Of a DNA stretch of 7,393 nt, positions 1 to 5,353 are shown one piece after another (position 1 is the first letter of the stretch; each line of letters opens with the position of its first letter). Both the position numbers and the translations under genes were made by a program. The notes under the pieces were generated by a model, which did not search any database, was not told where the DNA came from, and worked only from the letters and a program-made list of their open reading frames with translations. Source of the DNA: Alphaproteobacteria bacterium (GTDB taxonomy: Bacteria; Pseudomonadota; Alphaproteobacteria; RS24). Where the stretch lies: NCBI GenBank assembly GCA_029248825.1, contig JAQWIP010000034.1, positions 1 to 7,393 of the forward strand, given 5' to 3'.

Positions 1-1164
1 GTCGACATAGCCCATCACCGCCGTATCGCCCACACGAAGCGCGCCGCTATCGGGCGTTTCGCCGCCAGTTAGCATTTTAAACAGCGTCGTCTTGCCCGCG
101 CCATTGGGGCCAATCACCCCAACAATGCCGCCCGGTGGAAGCGTGAAAGACAAATCATCAATCAGCAATTTCTCGCCAAAACCTTTGGTCAGGTTTTCAC
201 CTTCCAACACAATGCCGCCCAAACGGGGGCCCGATGGAATGGTGATTTGTGTGCGACCCACGTCTTCGCGGCCTTGGCTCTCCAGCAATTCTTCATAGGC
301 GTTAATCCGCGCTTTGCTTTTGGCTTGGCGCGCTTTCGGCGATTGGCGAATCCAGTCCAGCTCATTGGCCAGCGTGCGTTGCTTGCTGTCGTCCTCGCGC
401 GATTCTTGCTCGAGGCGTTTTTGTTTCTGCTCCAGCCAATTGGAATAATTGCCCTCGTAAGGCAGGCCTTGGCCGCGATCCAGCTCCAAAATCCAACCGG
501 TAATTTGGTCGAGGAAATAGCGGTCATGGGTAACCAGAACAACCGTGCCGGCAAAATCTTCTAGGTGATGCTGCAACCAAGCCACGGTCTCGGCGTCGAG
601 ATGGTTGGTCGGCTCATCGAGCAGCAAGAGGTCAGGTTTTTCGAGCAGCAGTTTGCAAAGCGCCACGCGGCGTTTTTCACCGCCCGATAAATGCTCCACC
701 GAAGCGTCCCCTGGTGGGCAGCGCAGCGCGTCCATGGCTTGCTCGACTTGCGCGTCCAAATCCCAGAGGTTTTGCGCGTCAATTTGGTCTTGCAGAGAGG
801 CCATTTCTTCCGCCGTCTCGTCCGAATAATTCATCGCCAATTCATTATAGCGCAGCAAAAGCGCCTGCTTTTCCGCCACGCCTTCCATCACATTGCCCAG
901 CACATCTTTATCTGGATTGAGCTGCGGCTCCTGCTCTAGATAGCCAATTTTGGCGCCTTCGGCCGCCCAAGCTTCGCCCTGATATTCGGTGTCGACGCCC
1001 GCCATAATTTTCAACAGGGTCGATTTACCCGAACCATTGACCCCGACAATGCCAATTTTGGCACCGGGGAAAAACGATAGGCGCACTTCTTTTAAAACCT
1101 GTTTGCCACCGGCATAGGTTTTGGACAATTTATCCATCACATAAACATATTGATACGCAGCCAT
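1..1164 (-). CDS. ettA: Energy-dependent translational throttle protein EttA (ABC-F ATPase), C-terminus cut by the window edge
   Basis: EttA is a soluble ABC-F protein that binds the ribosomal E site and couples translation to the ATP/ADP ratio. The frame is open from ATG at 1164 to the window edge, giving 388 residues of about 555 usual for the family. Visible in the first ABC domain: Walker A GVNGSGKST (about 41-49), the QEPQLNP region (78-84), the helical arm (about 88-150), signature LSGGEKRRVA (159-168), Walker B LLLLDEPTNHLD (179-190) and switch histidine THDRYFLD. The stretch TGWILELDRG (222-231) followed by EGNYSNWLEQK is characteristic of EttA rather than Uup or other ABC-F members. 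A charged P-site tRNA interaction linker follows (about 245-300), then the second Walker A GPNGAGKTT (352-360). The second signature and Walker B lie outside the window. The start is supported by AGGGGA five bases upstream. I see no frameshift. Confidence 0.95.
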   Translation of the reverse strand, partial: MAAYQYVYVMDKLSKTYAGGKQVLKEVRLSFFPGAKIGIVGVNGSGKSTLLKIMAGVDTEYQGEAWAAEGAKIGYLEQEPQLNPDKDVLGNVMEGVAEKQALLLRYNELAMNYSDETAEEMASLQDQIDAQNLWDLDAQVEQAMDALRCPPGDASVEHLSGGEKRRVALCKLLLEKPDLLLLDEPTNHLDAETVAWLQHHLEDFAGTVVLVTHDRYFLDQITGWILELDRGQGLPYEGNYSNWLEQKQKRLEQESREDDSKQRTLANELDWIRQSPKARQAKSKARINAYEELLESQGREDVGRTQITIPSGPRLGGIVLEGENLTKGFGEKLLIDDLSFTLPPGGIVGVIGPNGAGKTTLFKMLTGGETPDSGALRVGDTAVMGYVD

Positions 1165-1235
1165 TCTCTTCCCCTTCGTAGATGATGACTTTTTGCCAGT
1201 TTTAACGAGCAGTGGCAAGGCGCGTCTCTGGCGAG

Positions 1236-1251
1236 GGGCAAAACTTTGCCC
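1236..1251. repeat. Perfect 7-bp inverted repeat upstream of ettA
   Basis: GGGCAAA and TTTGCCC face each other across two bases, so as RNA it would be a hairpin of about 6 bp with a tight loop. It lies between the MAPEG terminator and the ettA start (72 bases from the ATG). No T-run follows it on the minus strand, so it does not look like a terminator. It could be an operator or a leader hairpin of ettA, or chance. The rest of 1165-1258 shows no convincing -35/-10 pair. Confidence 0.35.
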
Positions 1252-1258
1252 AAACACC

Positions 1259-1299
1259 AAAAGGCTCCGCCCCCAAAAGGAGAGGCAGAGCCTTTTTTT
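1259..1299 (-). terminator. Probable rho-independent terminator of the MAPEG genes
   Basis: AAAAGGCTC (1259-1267) pairs perfectly with GAGCCTTTT (1288-1296), and a GCC/GGC pairing can extend the stem after one mismatch. The hairpin begins 20 bases past the MAPEG stop codon at 1320, so its natural user is minus-strand transcription from the MAPEG pair. Read in that direction the tail is TTTTGGTGTTT, a modest U-tract. Read on the plus strand the tail is seven T, which is stronger, although no plus-strand gene is known to enter here. It may act in both directions. Confidence 0.65.
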
Positions 1300-1319
1300 A
1301 AAGTCTTGCGAAGGGCGGT

Positions 1320-1738
1320 CTAGAAAATGACCAGAGCCTCGCGCACGATGAGGATGAGCAGCGCCACCCAAGACAGCAAGAAAATGCCAAAGCGCAGCAG
1401 CACGATATTGACCGTAGCCTGCACCAGCGAATGCACCACGCGAATGATAACAAACGCCCAAGCGGCATTAACCGCCATAGCATCGACATGACCCGCGACC
1501 GCAATGACCAGAGCAATCGCGTAAAACAGCGTGGGTTGCTCGAACAGGTGATTGTAATTATCGGCGATGCGACGCACTTCCGATGGCAAATAGCCCATGC
1601 CAGCGGGATGCCCCATTTCGGCTTCAGGAATTTTGGTTTTGCCAATGGCTGGCACGCGCGTGCATACATCCAAATCATCATCACACCGCTCCAAAGACCC
1701 AGTGCCACAACAGGTTGTAGAATTGCAGAAGCTTCCAT
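1320..1738 (-). pseudogene. MAPEG-family membrane protein, downstream tandem copy, frameshifted
   Basis: This copy starts MEASAILQPVVALGLWSG at 1738 behind an excellent Shine-Dalgarno (GAGGAGG, five-base spacing). After about 36 residues the reading frame changes, and the rest of the family sequence (KIPEAEMGHPAGM through NYNHLFEQPTLFYA to REALVIF, stop at 1320) lies in another frame. The span is 419 nt; one extra base gives 420 nt and 139 aa, exactly the length of the intact neighbour. The missing base fits either of two four-A runs, 1631-1634 or 1637-1640 (T on the plus strand). The joined product would be roughly two-thirds identical to the neighbour, with four membrane segments and the RxxDNYNHLFE motif kept. 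No other damage is visible, so the lesion is recent or is a homopolymer sequencing error. If real, translation from 1738 runs out of frame to 1298 and loses helices 2-4. An in-frame ATG upstream (1796) exists for the second frame but has no family support. Confidence 0.85.
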
Positions 1739-1765
1739 TTTTTCCTCCTCTAAAAGCTAGAAACC

Positions 1766-1803
1766 AAGTGTGCGCCGCTTTGCAACGCGAGGGCAAGTCG
1801 TTC
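1766..1803 (-). promoter_or_regulatory. Conserved upstream element of MAPEG copy 1
   Basis: An 18-base block here matches the block at 2264-2281 with a single mismatch (shared core TGCGCCGCTTTGC, 1771-1783), followed by a weaker ungapped match ending in CGTTC. It lies 28 bases upstream of the MAPEG copy 1 start, against 30 bases for copy 2. The position fits a promoter or operator retained after duplication. A loose TTGCAA/17/TTCTAG promoter can be read on the minus strand in this copy only, so I do not assign boxes. Confidence 0.35.
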
Positions 1804-1814
1804 TGTCGGTTTTT

Positions 1815-2234
1815 TTAAAACAGCGCCAAGGCCTCGCGCCCGATTAAACCAAGCAGCGCCACCCAAGACAGCAGAAAAATAACAAACCGCAACGCCACGA
1901 TGTTGACCGTGGCCTGCACCAAGGAGTGGACAATGCGAAGCATCACAAAACTCCAAGCACAAGCCACCGCCAGCGCATCGACGTGACCCATAACGGCGAT
2001 GAGCAGAACCATGGCATAGAATAAAGTCGGCTGCTCAAACAGGTGATTGTAATTGTCGCCCACGCGGCGCGCCTCGGTTGGGAAATAGGTCATGCCCGAG
2101 GGATGGGCGGCTTCATCCCTTGGGATGCGCGTTGTTGGCGCTGCCTTGAGCCGCGCTCTGGCCAGCCATAGCATCACCACACCGCTCCAGAGGCCTAAGG
2201 CTAAGGCGGGTTGTAAAATAGCACTGGGTTCCAT
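1815..2234 (-). CDS. MAPEG-family integral membrane protein, intact copy (139 aa)
   Basis: MAPEG proteins are small four-helix membrane proteins, related to microsomal glutathione transferases and eicosanoid enzymes; most bacterial members have no proven substrate. The 139 residues show hydrophobic segments at about 6-25, 69-85, 86-107 and 112-131. Between helices 1 and 2 lies R56-R57-x-x-D-N-Y-N-H-L-F-E67, the local version of the family's conserved Arg/Asn/Glu motif that contacts glutathione in characterised members. The start at 2234 has AGGAG six bases upstream. It is the first gene of a tandem pair, 76 nt ahead of the frameshifted paralogue, and is divergent from the amidohydrolase across 88 nt. 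A glutathione-linked detoxification role is possible but not shown by the sequence. Confidence 0.85.
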   Translation of the reverse strand: MEPSAILQPALALGLWSGVVMLWLARARLKAAPTTRIPRDEAAHPSGMTYFPTEARRVGDNYNHLFEQPTLFYAMVLLIAVMGHVDALAVACAWSFVMLRIVHSLVQATVNIVALRFVIFLLSWVALLGLIGREALALF

Positions 2235-2263
2235 TTGTCTCTCCTATCTCAAATTAGCACATG

Positions 2264-2301
2264 AAGTCTGCGCCGCTTTGCGCCATGATGGAAGCTCGTT
2301 C
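2264..2301 (-). promoter_or_regulatory. Conserved upstream element of MAPEG copy 2, in the divergent intergenic region
   Basis: This is the counterpart of the element at 1766-1803, sharing 17 of the first 18 bases. It sits inside the 88-nt gap (2235-2322) between the divergent MAPEG and amidohydrolase starts, so a regulator bound here could affect both directions. I see no clear consensus promoter on either strand. Confidence 0.3.
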
Positions 2302-2322
2302 GCAATTTATCTGGAAGCCCGC

Positions 2323-3981
2323 ATGACTGACATCACGATTTTCACCGCTCGCGCCATTCACACAATGGAGCCGAGCCTGCCCCATGCCACCGCCATTGCC
2401 GTGCGCCAAACAGACGACGGGCAAGCGCAGATTTTAGAAGTCGGCACGCTGGAGAGCTTGCAGCCTTGGATGCGCCGCCACCCCCACACGATTGACGAGC
2501 GCTTTGCGGATAAGGTGATTATGCCAGGGTTCATCGACCCGCATTTGCACCCCAGTATGGCGGCGGTTATTTTGCCCATGCAATTCATCACCGCCTTGGC
2601 GTGGGATTTGCCGTGGGAAAATGTGCCAGCCACGAAATCTCACGAGGCCTATCTCGAACGCCTCGCCGACTTGGCCAATACCGATAGCGAAGAGGCGTTT
2701 TTCACTTGGGGCTATCATCGCAATTGGCATGGCGATATCACCCGCAAGCAATTGGATGAAGCCTGCCCCGAGCGCCCCGTCGTGGTTTGGCATCGCTCGT
2801 TCCATGAGGTGATTTTAAACAGCGCCGCGCTGGAGCATTTTGGCCTCAACAATAATGAGGTCGGCGCGCATCCGCAGATTAAATTGGAAGACGGATTATT
2901 TTACGAAAACGGCCTGCGGCTGGCGATTAACGCGCTGAATCCGGTGATTATGTCGCCCGAGAAATTTGGCCTCGGCATGCAACGCCTCAAGCAAGTGGCG
3001 CATTTTGGCGGTCATACGCTGCTCGGCGATATGGGCATTGGGATTTTTAATTTCGAGATGGAATGGCAGGCCGCGCTCGGCTTTTTCAACACCGACGACA
3101 CGCCGTTTCGGGTGCATTACACGCCCAATATGTTGGCGCTCGCCCATGACGGAGATTACGCTCGCGTGGAAGCCGAAATGGCCGCTTACCCCGACTTGAA
3201 TACGGATAAATTATTCTTCACCGACCATGCCAAATTATTCACCGATGGCGCGTTTTTCTCGCAATTGATGATGGTCGGCCAGCCCGGTTATCTCGATGGC
3301 CATGAGGGCGAATGGATGATGGTGCCAGAACGCTTTGAAGAAGCGGCGCGGCTTTTATGGCTCAAGGGCTATAAAGTGCATGTGCATTGCACCGGCGACA
3401 TGGGGCTGGAACTGGCGCTCGATACGCTGGAGAAATTGCAAGACGAAAAGCCGCGTTTCAACCACCGTTTCACCATTGAGCATTTTGGCCTCTCGACGCC
3501 CGAGCAAGTGCACCGCATGGCCAGCCTTGGCGCCATCGCCTCCGTGAACGTCTATTACCTGCACGAGCTGAGCGAGATTTATGCCCGCGATGCCATTGGC
3601 GAAGAACGCGCCTATTCGATGGCGCGGCTTGGCACTTTGAAGCGCAATTGTATTCCTTTCGCGCTGCATTCCGATTACACCATGGCGCCCGCCTTGCCGC
3701 TGAACTCGGCTTGGGTGGCGGCGACGCGCGAAAATGAGGCGGGTAAAATCGTCGGCGAGGGCGAATGCGTGCCGATTTACGATGCGCTGAAAGCCATCAC
3801 GCTGGATGCCGCTTATGTGCTGGGCTTGGAAAATGAAGTCGGCAGTTTGCGGGCGGGCAAACGCGCCGATTTCACCGTATTGGAGCAAGACCCATTTGAG
3901 GTGGGCGCACAAGGGCTGCGCGATATTCCCATTTGGGGAACCGTGTTCAACGGCGTGCCGCACCCCATTGAAAAACCCTAA
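2323..3981 (+). CDS. Amidohydrolase family 3 (YtcJ-like, COG1574) metal-dependent hydrolase, 552 aa
   Basis: This is a cytoplasmic TIM-barrel amidohydrolase that probably hydrolyses a C-N bond; the substrate is unknown. It begins with a small beta-sandwich stretch (ITIFTARAIHTM, composite with the C-terminus). MPGFIDPHLHP follows, with the metal-binding HxH at H74/H76. Next are WHRSFHEVILNSAAL (156-170), AKLFTDGA with the candidate carboxylated metal-bridging K304, VHVHCTGD with H355, FTIEH with H387, and HSD with the catalytic D451. The C-terminal GSLRAGKRADFTVLEQDPF closes the sandwich domain. Length is normal for the family. The start at 2323 follows GGAAG at five bases. The frame is open upstream to 2092, but that region is the antisense of the MAPEG gene. 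There is no signal peptide. The HRSFH segment, where relatives usually read R-x-x-GH, suggests an unusual subfamily. The stop overlaps the next gene's start as TAATG, so the two are co-translated. Confidence 0.9.
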   Translation: MTDITIFTARAIHTMEPSLPHATAIAVRQTDDGQAQILEVGTLESLQPWMRRHPHTIDERFADKVIMPGFIDPHLHPSMAAVILPMQFITALAWDLPWENVPATKSHEAYLERLADLANTDSEEAFFTWGYHRNWHGDITRKQLDEACPERPVVVWHRSFHEVILNSAALEHFGLNNNEVGAHPQIKLEDGLFYENGLRLAINALNPVIMSPEKFGLGMQRLKQVAHFGGHTLLGDMGIGIFNFEMEWQAALGFFNTDDTPFRVHYTPNMLALAHDGDYARVEAEMAAYPDLNTDKLFFTDHAKLFTDGAFFSQLMMVGQPGYLDGHEGEWMMVPERFEEAARLLWLKGYKVHVHCTGDMGLELALDTLEKLQDEKPRFNHRFTIEHFGLSTPEQVHRMASLGAIASVNVYYLHELSEIYARDAIGEERAYSMARLGTLKRNCIPFALHSDYTMAPALPLNSAWVAATRENEAGKIVGEGECVPIYDALKAITLDAAYVLGLENEVGSLRAGKRADFTVLEQDPFEVGAQGLRDIPIWGTVFNGVPHPIEKP

Positions 3982-4874
3982 TGCTGCCGCTGACCATATT
4001 GGGCGGCTATTTGGGGGCGGGTAAAACCACGCTGATCAATCGGCTGTTGGCGCATCCGCCTGCCGCCTTTACGGGCAAACGCCTGACCATTCTGGTCAAT
4101 GATTTTGGTGCCATTAACATCGATGCCGAACTCATCGAAGCGCATGATGGCGACACTATCTCGCTGGCCAATGGCTGCGCCTGTTGCCAATTGCAAGATG
4201 ACGCGCTGCAACAATTGCAGCAATTGGCAAAAAGCGAAACGCGCCCCGACCATGTGCTGATTGAGGCCAGCGGCGCCGGCGAACCCGCCCGCCTCGCCTA
4301 TCTCGGCTATGGCATAAAGGGGCTGCAATTGGCGGGTATTTATGTGGCGATTGACGCCACCACGCTGGCGGCCAAACGGCGCGATAAATTTGTCGGCGGT
4401 CTTATCCATCGCCAAATCGCGCAAGCCGATTATTGCCTGCTGACCAAGACAGATTTAACCGAGGATGCGGGGGCCAGCGCGCAAGAGCTATTGGCTAGTC
4501 TTACCCAAGCGCCCATCGCGCGCGCCAGCGACGAGGTTCTGGCCGACATGCTAACCTCGGCTTCGCGCTCCCTAACCGACATGCCCCAAATGGCCGAAAC
4601 AGCGCCACTATTAGCCGACACACTGTTCGACACGATGAGCTTCTCGGCACAGACGCCCTTGGATATCGAAAAATTAACCGCCTTGCTGGACGAGGTGGCG
4701 CCCAAACTCGCGCGCGCCAAAGGCCATACAGGCACGCATCGATTGCAATTGGTGGGCGAGCGCTACACGCTTCTCGAAGCGGAACGGCGCGCGCCTGAAT
4801 TGGTGTTTATTGCCGAAAAAGGAAAGCTGGATTTGGCGGCTTTGACGTCGAGCCTTACAGCTCTCTCAGAATAA
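3981..4874 (+). CDS. COG0523/CobW-type G3E GTPase, probable metal chaperone, 297 aa
   Basis: G3E P-loop GTPases of COG0523 insert or deliver metals, often zinc or cobalt, to partner enzymes. Visible motifs: Walker A GGYLGAGKTT (8-17), VNDFGAINID (39-48), NGCACC with the metal-binding CxCC at 66-69, the switch region LIEASGAGEPA (93-103) and base-recognition TKTD (155-158). A compact CobW C-terminal domain follows (about 215-297: FDTMSFSAQTPLDIEKL, ARAKGHTGTHRLQLVGERY, PELVFIAEKGKLDL). The usual histidine-rich loop of many COG0523 proteins is absent and the protein is on the short side for the group. The start at 3981 overlaps the amidohydrolase stop by one base (TAATG), so expression is probably coupled to it. 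The metal and client cannot be read from the sequence; the coupled metallohydrolase is the obvious candidate. The stop lies 14 bases from the convergent tRNA, with no terminator hairpin between. Confidence 0.9.
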   Translation: MLPLTILGGYLGAGKTTLINRLLAHPPAAFTGKRLTILVNDFGAINIDAELIEAHDGDTISLANGCACCQLQDDALQQLQQLAKSETRPDHVLIEASGAGEPARLAYLGYGIKGLQLAGIYVAIDATTLAAKRRDKFVGGLIHRQIAQADYCLLTKTDLTEDAGASAQELLASLTQAPIARASDEVLADMLTSASRSLTDMPQMAETAPLLADTLFDTMSFSAQTPLDIEKLTALLDEVAPKLARAKGHTGTHRLQLVGERYTLLEAERRAPELVFIAEKGKLDLAALTSSLTALSE

Positions 4875-4888
4875 ACCAAAGCAAATAT

Positions 4889-4965
4889 TGGTGGGCCCGG
4901 CAGGACTCGAACCTGCGACCAATCCGTTATGAGCGGACCGCTCTAACCACCTGAGCTACAGGCCC
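4889..4965 (-). tRNA. tRNA with anticodon CAT, probably tRNA-Ile2 (lysidine type)
   Basis: A full cloverleaf of 77 nt including encoded CCA can be drawn. The acceptor stem GGGCCTG/CGGGCCC has one U-G pair; the D arm is GCTC...GAGC, the anticodon stem GTCCG/CGGAT has loop CTCATAA, and the T arm is GCAGG TTCGAGT CCTGC. The anticodon is CAT (plus-strand 4929-4931). The C4-G69 and C5-G68 pairs, and the TTGGTC stretch after the anticodon stem, resemble E. coli tRNA-Ile2, whose C34 is changed to lysidine by TilS to read AUA. The acceptor end is fully paired, so it is not initiator tRNA. Elongator tRNA-Met remains possible. The gene starts 20 bases after the panD stop on the same strand and could be processed from that transcript. 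Confidence 0.9.
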
Positions 4966-4985
4966 CAATACCAATAGGGATACTA

Positions 4986-5324
4986 TTATGCGTCTAATTC
5001 TGGAAAATACAAACCAGGTTCATGCGAGGCGGCTTCTTCTTCGCTCATTTTCGCATAAGCAATGATGATAACCAAATCTTGCTTTTGCGCCAGACGCGCC
5101 GCCGCGCCATTGATGCCAATGGTTTTCGAACCCCGTGGCGCGGGTATCGCATAAGTCGTGAAGCGGCCGCCCGTATTGATGTTCAACACATCGACTTGCT
5201 CATTCGGCAAAATGCCCGCTTTGTCCAGCCAATCTTGATCCACCGAAATCGAACCCTGATATTGCATGTCGCATTGGGTCACTGTGGCGCGGTGAATTTT
5301 CGCCTTCATCATCGTTAACATCAT
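4986..5324 (-). CDS. panD: Aspartate 1-decarboxylase proenzyme PanD
   Basis: PanD makes beta-alanine from L-aspartate for pantothenate and coenzyme A synthesis, using a pyruvoyl group formed by self-cleavage. Residue numbering matches the E. coli enzyme: K9, H11, the YQGS cleavage site with G24-S25 (S25 becomes the pyruvoyl), R54 that binds the substrate carboxylate, T57, Y58 and N72 in the GINGAAA loop. At 112 aa it ends about 14 residues earlier than the E. coli protein, which is in a variable tail. The start is the first of two adjacent ATG codons (5324), which gives the canonical numbering. There is no good Shine-Dalgarno (only AGG at long spacing), so translation may depend on coupling to rpoD, which stops 29 nt upstream. 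No other pantothenate gene is in the window. Confidence 0.96.
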   Translation of the reverse strand: MMLTMMKAKIHRATVTQCDMQYQGSISVDQDWLDKAGILPNEQVDVLNINTGGRFTTYAIPAPRGSKTIGINGAAARLAQKQDLVIIIAYAKMSEEEAASHEPGLYFPELDA

Positions 5325-5353
5325 TGGGAGAGCCTGATTATTCGTCCTAAAGT

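Larger units (their letters stand above)
1320..2301 (-). repeat. Tandem gene duplication covering the two MAPEG copies and their 5' regions
   Basis: Two units, about 1320-1803 and 1815-2301, each hold a MAPEG reading frame of about 420 nt plus a similar upstream stretch. The encoded proteins align without gaps once the frameshift is repaired, at roughly two-thirds identity by hand count. Exact short matches persist, such as the stretch coding for DNYNHLFEQPTLFYA and the 13-mer TGCGCCGCTTTGC upstream of each start. The divergence says that the duplication is old, whereas the frameshift looks young. Confidence 0.8.

Noticed and set aside
189..782. Several short open frames on both strands within ettA
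   Set aside because: All are off-frame or antisense shadows; the continuous minus-strand frame from 1164 carries every EttA motif.
1631..1640. Programmed -1 ribosomal frameshift in MAPEG copy 1
   Set aside because: The local sequence GGCAAAACCAAAATT lacks an X XXY YYZ slippery heptamer and I see no stimulatory stem. The intact paralogue needs no shift, so a deletion or sequencing error is simpler.
2092..2322. N-terminal extension of the amidohydrolase from an upstream ATG
   Set aside because: The extra 77 codons overlap the MAPEG gene on the other strand and have no homology feel. The family N-terminus begins at the ATG at 2323.
3355..3963. A 202-codon minus-strand open frame inside the amidohydrolase
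   Set aside because: It is antisense to clear family motifs (HCTGD, IEH, HSD) and has no domain or ribosome binding site support.
4889..4965. tRNA gene as an integration site for a mobile element
   Set aside because: No integrase, no repeat of the tRNA 3' end elsewhere in the window, and housekeeping genes lie on both sides.
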